Part shown: positions 33,496 through 46,514 of the stretch, piece after piece
Position numbering within the stretch: the first letter of the stretch is position 1
Layout: each line of letters opens with the position of its first letter
The notes under the pieces: generated by a model
Seen by the model: only the letters and a program-made list of their open reading frames with translations
The model's database searches: none
Told to the model about the DNA's origin: nothing
Made by a program: the position numbers and the translations under genes
Assembly: GCA_009760855.2 (NCBI GenBank)
Contig: WPIO01000027.1
Location: 780,501-844,500, forward strand
DNA: 64,000 nt
Reading direction: 5' to 3'
Source: Cristatella mucedo
Lineage: Eukaryota > Bryozoa > Phylactolaemata > Cristatellidae

Positions 33496-33603
33496 ATCAT
33501 AACCAAAATCGGGCTCTACGAAGGCGAGAGAGTGACAGCTAAACTAGCTCATGCGTCTGTGACATGCCAACTTGATTGGTGCAATTCCTTTTAGTCTGGA
33601 CTA
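33496..33603 (+). mobile_element. CR1-like LINE family A, short internal fragment
   Basis: One frame reads KLAHASVTCQLDWCNSF, matching KLVHAFVTSRLDFCNSL of family A. The preceding bases match HNIAKTRACLDKD in degraded form. Both ends are truncated. Confidence 0.6.
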
Positions 33604-34626
33604 ACTGTTTCCGCTTGTATTTCCGTCTGTGAATTCACACAGCCAAGAGGACGAAAGTCATGACGTCGATGGATAGGTGGTGAGAATATCTCCCCCTGCT
33701 CCTTGAGTGGCTTAGTGCCCTGACCTAGTATGTCGCTGGCTACCTCCGGCTGGCTGAGTCCTTCGGGCCCTTCATTGCTTTCTACGCTTCGGGGCTCTCC
33801 GACACCGACTTCAATGGCACTGGTCATACGAGCTCACTACACTCAGCGACTACCGCAGCCCTTCGCTGCTTAAGCTTTGCCTGCTTAGGTAAAAGGTTTC
33901 GATCAGAAGCTCCCTCCTCCCTGGCCATTTTCAAACCGCCGTTCGCATGCGATGCACCTCATGTTATAAGTAAGCCATAAACCTAAGCCATCCACCATCA
34001 ACCGGCATATCGCTTATCTACAAAGCCCCTATTCACTGCCATAACCCTAAACCCTAAACCTGCCTTCTCTGCCTCTCTTCAGAGCCATAAACCACTTTGC
34101 CAGAGACCAAGGGTGAAACCGTATTCATAAATTATAAATCTGACAAACACTACGTAGCATTAAATCATCTGGAAAGTCTTCCTGCGTATGAATACGTTGG
34201 ATTACGATAAACTAGGCCTAACGAGAGAGAAGAGCTTACTACGTGCAAAGTGCATTTCCAAAGAATTGTACCGAACTAACGACTTTGGAACTCCATCGCC
34301 TGATTCCAAGTGCAATTCCGATAAACGTGCGATTTTATAAACCTTTTTCAGTAATGTTTAGGAAAGTACATGCTGATAGGCAACTCGTCGTGTGCACCTA
34401 GCGTCAGCGATTTTGTTGGCGATGCCATCATGCCAGCAGCTAATGCTTTGCTGGCTCTCAACGGCTTCGTTATTTACAGCGATCGTTTTTTTTCTATTGT
34501 AATTTCATCACTGTCTTTCAAATGCATTCCAGGCGTCACTGCTTCTCCCGAGATGCGGGAATTAAGTACTTCTTGTTACAAGTCCAGACGAAGCATGACC
34601 ATGAGTGAGGCGATCGATCACCTTTG
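33604..34626. other. Nothing recognised
   Basis: A tiny family B-like UTR remnant may be present near 33612-33650 (TTTCCGTCTGTGAATTC). Otherwise no gene or repeat could be supported. The ORF 34370-34654 has no family motif. Confidence 0.35.
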
Positions 34627-34756
34627 TATCTCTGCCATTTTGCAACTACTATAATGAATAGGCTGCTTTGAGGCTTATTATTTTTTGAGTGCATCTTTGC
34701 CATTTTGCAACTGCTATAAGTGATAGGCTGCTTTGAGGCTTAATATTTCTTCAAGT
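34627..34756. repeat. Tandem duplication, period 65 bp
   Basis: GCCATTTTGCAACT begins at 34634 and 34699, and ATAGGCTGCTTTGAGGCTTA follows in both copies with small changes. Confidence 0.85.
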
Positions 34757-36227
34757 ACTTTTCACCAGCTCTGTGGTCTGTTAGCACTTTCTTTTTGATC
34801 AATTGACTCCCACTGTAACATTTCATATATACATCAAGTTAATAATTCAAATGCAAAAAATAGTAATGAGTGCAATAAATTAATTGTTGCTCGGTTATTC
34901 TCATGGCACTGTCGCAATGGACGGAAGCTGCAAGTATTTCTAAATGAGAAAACATGTAATACTCACACTTTTACGGGTTACTATCAACAACACTCCACTT
35001 TAGCCCGACTTGCTGCCGTATTTCTTCCTGCTGAACAAGTATAGACATATGGCAAGCCAGAACTAGCCCAAGATAGCTTTTCTTGCCAATAAAGTTTGCT
35101 TAAGGTTTCGCGAATTATTGGTGTTAAAAGAAGAGAATTTATTAATCTGTCATACGCATGTCACTATACTATCAATTTGAGAGTATAATCGTACTTAAAT
35201 GTGGTCGTGAACAAGTACGATCACCATTATTGTTAGTATACGTCGGTCATCATTTGCACCTAAGTATTCGCCGTGGATTGTGAGCTTACTTTAAAGCAAG
35301 GAATATCACCAGTACTAATGATAAGGCTGCTGAGTTCATATCCAGTATGGTCACTTACCTGATGGAGACTCCAGCATCTATTTGTCTACAGCCGTTTAAT
35401 CTGCCACCTATTTAGATAAGGTTGAGGAAAACGTTCGTGCGCCGTGATTGTAGTATCATTAAATGAAATGATAATTTAATAAATTTAATAATGATTTAGC
35501 ATAAAGCATGACGGACGAACTTTTCAAATTTCAAACTGCGTAGAGTTTATTTCTCTAGCAAGAAAAAAGCAAAAGTCAAAGACTCCTGGAAACGAGTATA
35601 CGACTATGAGCCTGACAAGGCTGGCGAAAGCATTCTTGGGTTGTATCTTTATTTCTCCTCACAGCTACACCCGCACACGCTAGAAGAAAGAGTCGCAATA
35701 TGAATTATGAGTAAGAACCTCTGGTGGCATGGTAGTATCCACTATTATATTGTACTGGCACATTAATAAGTAGCGCACAGTGGACATTCGTACATAACTT
35801 TCTTGCTTTCGTTTGCGGCTGGCTTCAATACTGTTCAACTGCAACATTCAGCTAAGCAATCATTATGCAACAGTCATGGGTCAATTTGTTATTTTAATCG
35901 GTTTTTTAAAGCCTTATTTTAATTTCACCTCATTACAATACATGGTAATGCACATTTTTAAAGAATGTATTATTTATTGTCAAGCTTTAACCACCATATA
36001 CAAAGTGCAGCACCGACTACAAAGAGTAGCTACTGCAAAGACCCAGCACACTGTCTTTATTCCTCAATAGACAATTGCTCAGAATGTGATCTCAACGTTA
36101 GACAAGTACGCGGCCAGATATCTTTGCAAGCTTTGTCATATCTCTTGGTCTCAAACTGATACAAAAGTCAAATCTCGATACAGCAGCGGGTTTAATCCCG
36201 TAGATCAAGTAAACGGAGCAACTGAAA
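34757..36227. other. Nothing recognised
   Basis: AT-rich sequence without a supported gene or repeat. Confidence 0.4.
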
Positions 36228-37690
36228 GGTGTACATCTCTGTCTGTAACTCCACCAAGTCACAAAAACGATGTGAGTGTTATGCAGGAGAGTTTTTATAG
36301 CGCACTAACAGCCTAAGCAAACTTTTGCTAGGCATTGGGTAGCCAATATCTCACATCTTAGGCAACGAAGAGACATTAAGAAATACCTGAGTCAGCAAAA
36401 CTGTTGAGCCAGTAAGTAGCATGGAAGTAGCTGCTCGGGGCGGCTCCAATGGATGTACTGCAGTCGGCAGCAAGAGAGCAGTTGCCATGGCGTACGAATT
36501 GTGGGTGTAAGTTCCATAGTCTTGACCTGCAGAGCAAAAGCTTCTGTCGCTAACGGTCTTTAGGTGGAGAAATGAACAGCTAATTTAGTGTACATACCGA
36601 ACCCGAGAGCACAAGAAGGCTGAAACTGATGTAGCAGTTCAACTAGGTGTGAAGGAGCCAAGCCGTGGTGGGCCTTGTAGGTCAGAATGAGAACTTTGCC
36701 CTGTCTCTGATGATCAATTGGCTACCATCCAAGCTCTTTCACAAAGGAGATACATGGTCAAACTTCTGGGATTTTTAAACTAGCCTTGCATCCATATTCA
36801 TCGCCAGCTGCAGTGCCCTAGAGGCTTTTTTTGGTGGCTCAGCCAAAAGGGAATTACAGTAACCTAACCAAGACATAACTAAGGAGCTAGTTAAATTCTT
36901 TACAAGCCAGCGTGGAAGACAGTTCCTAATCTTAGATAGCAATCCGACGTGATGGTCAGCTGTGGAAGCAGTCTTCTTAACGATGCTTTCAAAATATAGG
37001 TAGCTGTCGAAGACGACACCTAAATTCCGAGCACATGGCGATGGTCGCACAACAGCATCATGTATTAGAAGAGCAAATTCTTCTAGTCCAGCCACACGCT
37101 TGGGGTACCCTATGAGCAGCAGGTAGGTTTTATCGTCATTTAGTTTCTCAAGAAAATTTCCGGCACCCAGAATCGAATGTTGGCAAAGCAAGCATTCGGT
37201 TAATCAGTTGCTGCAGCAGGTTCTGACGGTTTAAATGACCAATACAGATCATTATAGCCAGCATAAAAGTGATAACGTAGTACATCGGCCTGGATCACTT
37301 TTCCCAGAGGTTGAGTGCAAATGGAGAACAGCAAAAGACCAACGACGAACCCTTGAGGGACTCCACAGGTGACTGTTCTAGTAGATGAGACCTGATCTCC
37401 ACATGACACGGATTGAACACGATCTAACAAATGCTATTTAAACCACGCCTGTGCCTCGTCTGTCGGACCGATCGCTTCTCAACCATTCAAGTAGGATATC
37501 GTGATCAGTGGTGTCTAAGGCAGCTGGTAGAATTAGCAGCGTTATGGAAGTGGCATTCCCGTCATCGTTGCTGCGTAGGATGACATTGGTTAGCGAGGAG
37601 GAGACTAGCTTTAGTGGTGTGCTGCCTCTTGAACCTAATGAAACTTTTCTGAAATTGTTCTCTTCACAATGTACACTACCAGCTGCTTGG
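36228..37690 (-). mobile_element. CR1-like LINE family B, longest copy
   Basis: Reverse, 5'-truncated copy that reaches into the RT. On the complement, in order: a degraded HSTETA-like box, LPAALDTTDHDILLEWL, TCGVPQGFVVGLLLFSIC, RYHFYAGYNDLYW where YADD should be, then NFLEKLNDDKTYLLLIGYPK, CARNLGVVFDSYLYF and YCNSLLAEPPKKASRALQ. The catalytic aspartates are lost and frames are interrupted, so it is dead. The 3' UTR lies at 36228-36600. Confidence 0.88.
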
Positions 37691-40255
37691 TGACAATTGT
37701 TTGAGAGTGAAGGCCACAGAGATTATTGTATAGGATCCTCGTAAGATGAGCTTTTTTAACTAGAACCTTACTAAGGTATCCACATCGCATGCAGAAACTT
37801 TGGAAAATCTCTTATGGAAAGTTACAGGTTGCAATTAAGCAATTTCTTTAGTCGGAGAGGGCTTTATGGAGGCACAATGTGCACAATGTTTCAGTGAAAA
37901 GCGCTGAAAACCTTTCGGCCGAGTCGCTAATATCTGGGGAGTTGGGCCTCTCAGCATTGGCCAGCAAATTGTTTACCGTTATATAAGTCTGGGTTGGGTC
38001 TGGCTGACTAGACTTCAGTTATCGAGTGAAAAAAGGTGCTTTTCGAGGTTTCTGGTTCAGACTCGAAGAAAGTCTTTGAAATTGACCAGATTTTTATCAG
38101 ACCCAGACATCATAAAACAGCGATAAAGCCAGAGCTTTACGCGGCACATCTTTGGCAGCTTTTTCGTAAATAGAAAGAAATCTCCTCGACTCTGTACGCG
38201 GACAGAATTTACGGACAGAATGTACGGGAAGCATGCTCATTAAGAGTTATCTTAAGTATCATACTCACTGTCACACTGAGTTTATCAAAGTCGATTGAGT
38301 CTGGGTGCAGATTAAAAAGACCTGCCTCACGTACAGATTTCAAAATTAAATTTTGTGGTGAGCAGTAACCAATCTTAATGAGCATAGTCGAGCGATAGCA
38401 TGCTGTATATGTGCACCTGAGCTCAACGGCAGATTTTTCATGTTTTGCACGCGCTTTGCATGCTTTGACATGCTTCCGTTGCCAAATCTGCTTTTGCTGC
38501 GACACTTTCCAGCCCAGATCAGCTCAGCTCCCTTATGGCAGACCACTCAAGTGAGAATTTAAGAGGCTAAAATAAAAAACTGCAAGAGATAGCAGCACCA
38601 ACGAGAAGGCAGGGTAGAGTTGGCTGTCGCCGGTAATGGGTCACTTGACAACGACTAACTGCCGAGGCCTTGTAACCAGCCCAGTTTATTGTTGCAGTCC
38701 CAACACACACAACAAACAGAAAAATTAGCCGGAACTTATTGGTTGCTTGTTGTTAAACCTAAGCTCGCTATCGTATTGAATACGTCAAAGAGTGTGATAG
38801 AAAACGCCGCGAAACCATGCGAAGCACATTTTCCAAATATTCAGATAAGGTGAGCTCTTCCGATTCCTGTAACTAGGCAGCCATCGGCTCCCTGGGTATT
38901 TCTAAGCTAGACTAATGCTAATCCATTATGGCTGGCTAACCGACAAAGCTAGTAAACCACTGCAGGTGATGATGAATACTGCTGGAAGGCCAGTCAAAAA
39001 ATTAAAGATGTTTTTGTGGCTCATTTATGGCATTCGTATCTCACGGGTCACTTGAACTTATTGCCTTGTTATTCCTACTACGGCCAGTTTATAGCCTTAT
39101 GAAGTTATGTATGGTCCAGCAGATTTAATGGCACTGCTGGTGGCTTATGGACCGTTGCGATTTATGGCAGGGAGTGTTACGTAACGGGCTGTAGAGGCCA
39201 CTAAGTTACGAAAAAGACTTCGGGCAGAGCGGTCGCCTACTGACCAGCTGGGGCGTCTAGATGAATAAACGTCTCTTTGACCCCGCTTTGAGTTCTGCGT
39301 GTTGTCTCATGCCTGTATTTTGAAGAATATAAAACAACAAGCCATCTCGGAGGATGCGGCAGTGTGGCTCAGATGCTGCTGAAGTACTACCAAGTCGGGA
39401 CGACTTTTTAAGCTGGCTGCTCGACTCGGATTGGAGGCTTAACGAGAGAGGTGTCGTCGAAGCTATGTGGCACGTGCATGTATTTGTATTCCTGGAAGTC
39501 GGCGCGTTAACGTTCGTTGTGAGTCTTCCTGAGACAATGCATGCTAACTAAGTCGAGGTGCGTGCAATGCTTGTGAAGGTGTTTGCATGCCCTGAAGGTG
39601 AGTAGAGGCTTCGGTGGTCGGACTTGCAGAGTTCCAGGAGAGCCCGGGTGATGGCCCAGAAGCGGCCGGAGGCGGTGGCCGGTAAAGTTGGGCTGCTGCG
39701 GACGGGTATGGAATAGGCTGGTCGAACTGTGAGGGGACCAGAGCGACCAGGAGCGGCAGCAGCGACCCAAGACGGAGTGCCAGGCGACGACAGTTTGCTA
39801 GTCTGCGAGGCTGATGCAGGAGCGAAAGCAGACCTTGATGGTGGAGTTGGGTGCGACAGAGGTCTTAGCGTCAGCGGTCAACGGGGCGACCTGGTGCGAG
39901 GCTGTGGTGCCCGTTGAGCGGTGGCGTTGAGCGAGGCGACATGCTTCGATACGGCTGTGACTATCAGAGACGCGATGGCATTCGACAGAGAAAAATTGGT
40001 GTCTAAAAGCAACGCGTTGACGTCCGGAAGAGAGGCCACGGTATCCGGCCGAAGAGTTGGCTGCATCCGGCAGGGTTGTGGCTGTGAACATAACAGAAAG
40101 TAAAAAGTCCAAATAAAAGATTAAAATTTTTCAAAATCAAAGTCCATCCTTGGATTTTATCAGGACTCCTATTCGACGTCATTGCCAAATACAGAAACGA
40201 TTGAGCGTGCGTGGTTTGTTAATTCCGAGAAGCAAAATGCCACTTTAGGGGTCCA
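37691..40255. other. No gene; possible LTR remnant at 39175-39336
   Basis: No coding family was recognised. The stretch 39175-39336 (TGTTACGTAACGGG to ATATAAAACA, with AATAAA inside) looks like a short LTR but has no matched flank. The GC-richer DNA at 39340-40080 that follows has overlapping ORFs without motifs. Confidence 0.3.
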
Positions 40256-40412
40256 CGATAACACAGTGGGTAAAGTGATGACTCTTCACGACCGAGGTCA
40301 CGATTTCAAGTCCTGCAATGAGCGATCCTTTATCGCCAACTGCAAGCTGTAGACAAAGCCGTTAAGGCTTTTCTGCCGCCATATAAATGAGGTTGTTAAA
40401 TCAACTAATTAT
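40256..40412 (+). mobile_element. tRNA-derived SINE
   Basis: Forward, moderately diverged copy: head with CACAGTGGGTAAAGTGATGA, a decayed B box (GATTTCAAGTCCTG), body GAGCGATCCTTTATCGCC, and GGTTGTTAAATCAACTAATT before the tail. The last hairpin has changed on both arms (GTTG/CAAC in place of GCTG/CAGC). Confidence 0.75.
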
Positions 40413-41689
40413 TCCCAATACTGTAGCAATTTTTTGGTGGGACAAAATGGTACTAATTTCTAAAAGCTTCAGCAGTTGGCAATACTTTATTTAAGCAATT
40501 CAGGCCGTCAAGAAATAAACGCTATGGGATTGTTTTAGTTCTAGGGGTTTGGAAATTTGCACGCCAACGTTTGACTGAATATGCTTGAACCTGTCGATCC
40601 TGATAAGACCGCCGGATAAGGGTGGCGGGATAACTGAGGAAAAGTACAGAATCTAACGTTCTAGCTTGTGCCGATTTAGAGCAAGCATGTAATGTAATAA
40701 ACGAAGATATCATTTCAATCTTACTGTAAGACTTTAAGAAATGTCTTATAGAAAAGTTGCCGAAAATTTGTAGCTACATAGTCGTCCAAAATGCTTAGCA
40801 AAACCCGTTTTCTTTGCAATTGCTTACTTAGTAAGGGAAAGGCTGACTCTCGTGTTATTACAGCTCACCGGGTGGCATACACGTCATGGTTCGGTAGCGC
40901 TGGCTAACACACTTCTCCATCGATCGTAGCCGGATATGGCTTGTCGATCCCTGCATTCATTTAAGCAGAACAGCGCTCACTGTCAGCGCTCTCGACCATT
41001 TAATTTAATGCCGTTAGGAGATAGAAGACGTGATCTAATTAGCCCGACAGTAGATAGAAAAGAGAGTGTCTGCTTAGTCCAAGCGGTAGCAGCGAAGTTT
41101 CATTTGTTTGCTGTGGCAAGACAGGTGTGGATTCAGGTGTGGCTGACCTGTACTTGGCAGACCTCACTGCTAGGCAAGCAATCTACTGGGTAGACAGATG
41201 TTGCTGCAACCACTGCTGGCACAGTGGTCAAGTTCCGAGGCAGTCAGTATGTAGCCGCGACACAAAAGACAGTATTAGGTAAGCTTTTAAATAATGCACT
41301 GCGGTCCAAATCGAAATTCTAGATCAGCACTAGCCCCCATCTCGGCAGTGCAATCGCAGAAATGTAGCCTCCCAAAAGAGTGTCGGTTCGCGGCTGTAAA
41401 ATTGGACTCGGAAGTGAGCTGTGCAAGTGCCTTTGGCAGCAAGAACAGTCGGCAATGTGGACTTAGTCGTCTTCGGTGTTCGTTGCGGATGGTATTGATG
41501 ACGGGTTAAATTCTCAAGCAGCTGCCACTAGTAGTGATTGCAGCGGTATATTCTCGCGTCTACTGACGGACAAGCACTTGGCGAAAAGACCATTACCTTG
41601 CAGAGATTGACGGTGACTTGAACACGGCAGTCAGTTGGTCATTAAGCTGATGGGTGCTGATTATGAACCAATTATGATCGGCAGTAAAT
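40413..41689. other. Nothing recognised
   Basis: No gene or repeat could be supported. Confidence 0.4.
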
Positions 41690-41748
41690 GATATTGAGTT
41701 CTCTGAGGGCACTTTATCAAGTGCATTATTATTATTATTATTATTATG
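41690..41748 (+). mobile_element. CR1-like LINE family A, 59-bp 3' tip
   Basis: Only ATTGAGTTCTCTGAGG, the stem-loop GCACTT-TATC-AAGTGC and the (ATT)n tail are present. The stem is a perfect match here. Confidence 0.8.
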
Positions 41749-43299
41749 TGGAGTGATGAAAGAGGCCAAAAGTGAGGCAAAAATAGTATGATAGGTGGCT
41801 GGGGTGATAGCAAATATATTCTCTAGGACGGTAGGTCGCAGCTCACTCAGTCAGTGATATCGATTTCAGAACTTCCCCGAAAACGCAAGCAGCTAGTGGT
41901 GATTTCTAATGGACAGAAGCGACACCAACTAGCAAGATTTATGCACCAACAGTAATTAAGACATTAAATAATCGTGAATAAAGCAAAAAAGGGTGTTCAA
42001 GGACATATCAGGAAGGGTACAGCAGCACTTACCTAACCCACATTAAAGACAAAAAAGATTATTGATGCACAACCAGAAACCACTTCATACTAATAATCCA
42101 TGTTCATAATTAATATTCATATTCATTCAGAAAGGGATCTAATTGTTATTTTTTCAAAGTTTTTCTTTTATTTAGAAACTATTGAAATTTCGGAGTGCAT
42201 TTATACTGCACTTGCATCGCGTGCTTGCAACTCTTTATAAATATTGCATTCTTACCTCTCCCGTTGTTAATAGATTGAAACATTTTTCCCAATCATGCTG
42301 CATATTTCACATAAAAGCCACTACAAATGCCAGCGCATCTGTAAACCTGCTCGAACAGAACTGGACAGGTTCAGTCAGGTCTTAGCGTGTACACTTATCA
42401 GGTCTTTGAGCGAGATTCTGCAAACTTTTACTGGATGGCTGCATCCAATTCGATTCAGTTCTGAAAGGCATCGGCAAGTACTCAGTCTGATCCACGGTCC
42501 AATTAACTTTTATCGTTACGTCTTACAAGGTCAGCTTCCATAGTCAAATGCCCTTGAAAACACCTTTGGTGAAATGTGACTTAACATGCGACTATGCTAG
42601 CACTATACACGCCGGATTAAATTTTCAGCACGTTTGCAAATTTAATATCACATTTTCTTCTGCTATCCATAATTGACATATCTTAATAGATTTTGATATC
42701 ACGGACCACAATTAAGGAGAATTTCACTATGTAGTCATGAGCAGTTGCAACTGGAGCTCCAAGCCATAGCAAGTGCACTAACCTAACAGAGCTAAAGATT
42801 TAGCAACCGGGGGTCTTAGCCTAGGATCAGGCGCTCATTTTTCGCCTACGGTGTGGTGGTTACATGAGTGTAATAGTTGCTAAGATTCTTCTGTCACTAT
42901 GTAAATACAGAAGTGAAATCACCCATTATAGCTTTTTATTTTGCCGATTTCACAAGGCCTTGTTATAACTTTATAAGGGCATAATCTTGACTAGGTCGTT
43001 ATTCACTGGCCGATAGTAAGTGCACGAACATCATCAGGGCACCAGCTTCCATTTAAAAGTGCGGGCCAATGTGCTTACTTGAGGCTCATAGAGGACAGAT
43101 TTCCAAGGATATACCAAAATGATATGCTATTGTTTATAGAACGGACGTTCGAACCGAATAAAAGATACTTTTGAATTTATTATCGACGCATCAAACATTT
43201 GAGAAAATTAAGATAACTATTTAGCTAGACACTTAAGATATGATATTTAACGTCTCAAATACCCGCTTATCGGAGCCGAAAAGATAAGCCGCATAGCTA
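41749..43299. other. Nothing recognised
   Basis: AT-rich DNA without a supported gene or repeat. Confidence 0.4.
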
Positions 43300-43440
43300 A
43301 AGGGTAATAGTGCACAAATTTAACGACCGAGATATAAAGGCTTGTCAGTACGGTCGAGGTCATGGGATCGAACAGCGTAGCATTTGGGGAATGTGTGGAT
43401 GCAGATTCAGTTTTTTTAGGTTGCTATACAAATAAATTAA
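43300..43440 (+). mobile_element. Possible decayed tRNA-derived SINE
   Basis: CATAGCTAAAGGGTAATAGTG may be the A-box end and CGGTCGAGGTCATGGGATCG the B-box end, followed at 43421 by TTGCTATACAAATAAATT as in the SINE tail region. Much of the body is lost. Confidence 0.3.
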
Positions 43441-43888
43441 ATTAATTTTATTATTTTATGATGGTCAACATCCTAGCATGTTCAGCACAAACAAATAGAT
43501 CACAAATTTCGCCAAGGCATCCATAAACAATGACCTTTAGTATTAATTTTGACCATTGGAATCGGCAAGAGAAACGAAAGATTGAGGCCCAACCTTAAAT
43601 GGCGATCCTCAAACCAGTGCAAATCATCCAGCTGGTGCTCTCACACGAGAATTTTGGTTATTATAGACTAAATCACATTGCACAAAGCTTATGTATGCTT
43701 TGCCAACAAATATATAGAACATGCAAAATACTTCCTTGATACTTCATATCACAAGAGACCTCATGCATACGTTTTCTATCCCTTATTCTGCTGGCGTCTT
43801 TGAGATTCGTTTTTCGTATGCATGTACCTGCTTACATTGCGCCTGCTGCTTGCAGATGTGGCCATCATTCACTCAGTAATGCATTCTA

Positions 43889-43965
43889 TACAGCATCTGT
43901 AAATTGCCTGTAAAAAGAGTCATTTCTCTGAGGGCGCTATACAAATACATTATCATAATAATTAT
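43889..43965 (+). mobile_element. CR1/L2-like LINE 3' tail of another family
   Basis: Ends TCTCTGAGGGCGCTATACAA, then ATACATTATCATAATAATTATT. The TCTGAGGGCGCT core equals family A, but the following TATACAAATACATTAT differs. Confidence 0.5.
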
Positions 43966-44299
43966 TGGTATATATCTGAAGGAAGATACTAGCGGTGAAG
44001 GTACATCAAAATTCAATGACATCCATCTAGTCTCTTATGAAATAATGTCATGCATTTATATCCGGCTCTTATGGATCGCGCGTTTTGACCATTTTTGATT
44101 AAAGCTTACATGGAACCATGCTTTTTGAAAATCATGTACTAGTGTTTGTCCGCTAACCGTGATATCTATTTACAAAGTAGAAGCCTGGTACTGCGCCACT
44201 TTTTCAGGCACTAATGTGTAGCTTCACATTGCACAGTAAAACACTTTTGAAGACGCAACATTTGTTATCTGCGAAAGAGCAATGTACTCGCTCTTCATG

Positions 44300-44395
44300 A
44301 CTGATGACACGGGTTTAAGTTCTGCAGCAGTCATTTAATTATCGCCCACTCCAAGCGGTGGTGCTAGCAATAAGGGTCTTTATATAATAACGTCT
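44300..44395 (+). mobile_element. tRNA-derived SINE, decayed body
   Basis: CGGGTTTAAGTTCTGCAGC is a degraded B box. TATCGCCCACTCCAAGCGGTGG and TAAGGGTCTTTATATAATAA follow as the SINE body. The head is lost. Confidence 0.55.
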
Positions 44396-44970
44396 CGTCA
44401 CAAGACCTGTAATTTATTTTACATTGATAAAATAGAATAACTGAGCCTGCACACAACTGCATTAACGTGCGATCATGAGAAAATGATTGGTTGACGGAGA
44501 GAACCGATAATTGAATACACTAGTAGCTCAGTTTACCTGTCCTACTGTTTCATGTGCATTGATCGTCGTCGCCCTGTTCAAAATGTCAGCAAAATAATAT
44601 CTCCAGGCAGAGTAAAGTAAACTCTTGTTGTTCCAATAAGTTTGTATAATCTCTTTTCTGAAAAATGAGCAATTAAATGATTTATGCATGCACATTTACA
44701 AGCAGAGCTACATTTAATATTTACGCATCAAATGGCCGCTCGAGGATTGTAAGGTTGAGACCAACCCTGCCGAAAGTCATTAACGAGAAGATATATCGCA
44801 AGTCTTCTATTCAGAAAATAAGCTGCCACTGCCAGTTGACAGATATTAATTGATGAGAACCTAATCATTCATCGGCTCAGTGGCAATTTTTTCTCAAATT
44901 AATAATAATGATATGATTATTACTAGTATTACTTACTTCTTGGTTTTCTTTAGGGAACTAAATTGCTCGT

Positions 44971-44971
<1 letters not shown>
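44396..44971. other. Nothing recognised
   Basis: No gene or repeat could be supported. Confidence 0.4.
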
Positions 44972-45027
<56 letters not shown>

Positions 45028-45045
45028 GTCTTTCTCTTTCTCTCT
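44972..45045. repeat. (TC)n microsatellite
   Basis: TC run with a few changes at its right end. It abuts the 3' tail of the reverse LINE at 45058. Confidence 0.95.
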
Positions 45046-45057
45046 TGTGTAGGCACT

Positions 45058-46305
45058 TAATATAATAATAATGTACTTGATAAAGCGAACTGAGAGAACT
45101 CTATCTCGTTCTAATTGCTCTACATTTGATGCAAAGGGATACGCGATTGAATCGTGAGTAATTTCATGCTTGATAAACAAAACGAATAACAGGGGTAGGG
45201 CTGACATCCACAGGGTCATCATCCAAGTGAGATTAGTGGCAGCATGCAGTGTCAGCACGCATAAGCACATAAAGGGGACGAATCACAGGGACCCACTATA
45301 TGCTGTCCTAAATAGGTCTGTTTTAAGTTCATTTTAAATGTGATCAAATCAGGGGATGTTCTGACCCAAGTCGGGAGTGAGTTCCAGGCTTTGGGAGCAT
45401 ACGAACAAAATGCACGGTCTCCAAAGTATTTGAGGTTTGTACGAGGTAGTGGTAAACTGCTGGATTCCGAAAAAGCAGGTGGTACGATGCTTGGCCTGGT
45501 GGGGAAGTAGATTTGAGAGATAGGCTGTAGCCAAAGAATGAAGTGACCTAAAAGTGAGCGACAAAACCTTGAAGTCGATCCGTTGCTTGACTGGTAGCCA
45601 GTGCAGGTCGGTGGGAAGGGGTGTGATGTGGCAATTGTGACGCTCACGACGGGCAAGCCTAGCTGCGGAGTTTTGCACCAGCTGTAATCGCCTGAATGCA
45701 CATGCCGGTAGGACAGCAAGCGGTGAGCTACATAAGTCAAGACGGGATGTCACAAATGCATAGTCCAACTTGGGCGTGGTATCCTTATCTAAGCAAGCCC
45801 GAGTTTTAGCAACGTTGTGTAGCTGAAAGTAGTCGGACTTGATTGTGGAGCTGATGAGGTCGTCTAACGAGAGGTCACTTTGGAACATGACACCTCGATT
45901 TCGAGCTGATTTTAAGAGGAGATATGCTGGCACAGCCAATTTTGAACGTCAGCCTTTCCAATTTCTGAATCACACTGGCTTTGCCCATAACTAGTAAGTT
46001 ATTTTTATCATCATTTAGTTTTAGAAAATTTGCTGCCATCCATGTGGGGATGTCATGAATACATACAGCAAGGGAGTTGAGAGAATTCGAGGTGTTCGAA
46101 GACTGGGATGGATCAAAGCAAATGTACAACTGAGTGTCATTCGCATAGAAGTGAAAGCCTAGATTGTGCTTGGCAATCACATCAGCAAGAGGGAGAGTAT
46201 AAACCGTGAAAAGAACCGGACCTAGCACGGAGCCCTGAGGTACTCTATATTTCAGAAGTACCTTGGATGATCTTTGTCCATTTATGTCAATACTCTGTAG
46301 TCTCC
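45058..46305 (-). mobile_element. CR1-like LINE family A, reverse copy
   Basis: Reverse copy reaching into the RT. On the complement: MLGPVLFTVYTLPLADVIAK, then NLGFHFYANDTQLY (YAND for YADD), WMAANFLKLNDDKNNLLVMG, SDLSLDDLISSTIKSDYFQL, LDYAFVTSRLDLCSS and the APKAWNSLP block. One shift separates the RT part from the C-terminal part. The 3' tail (TAATAATAA) and a degraded stem-loop lie at the left end. Confidence 0.9.
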
Positions 46306-46514
46306 CTCTAACCGAAGCGTGTCAATAAGGTTAGTGACATCATGTACAGTGGTAAAACTGCATAAAATACAAAGGTAAATTCACATTGACACAAAAAATG
46401 CCAGAAGGAATGGAAGCATTTGTTTCTTCTTATAAAATCCTATTAAGTCAGGGAGCATCATGACGGCATTTGGAAGTCTTGCTCCTTGCTTTGGGAGCAT
46501 CACAAAGTTCTTAC

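Noticed and set aside
34042-34060. CCCTAAACCCTAAACC, telomere-like
   Set aside because: Only two to three units, with no array; it can occur by chance.
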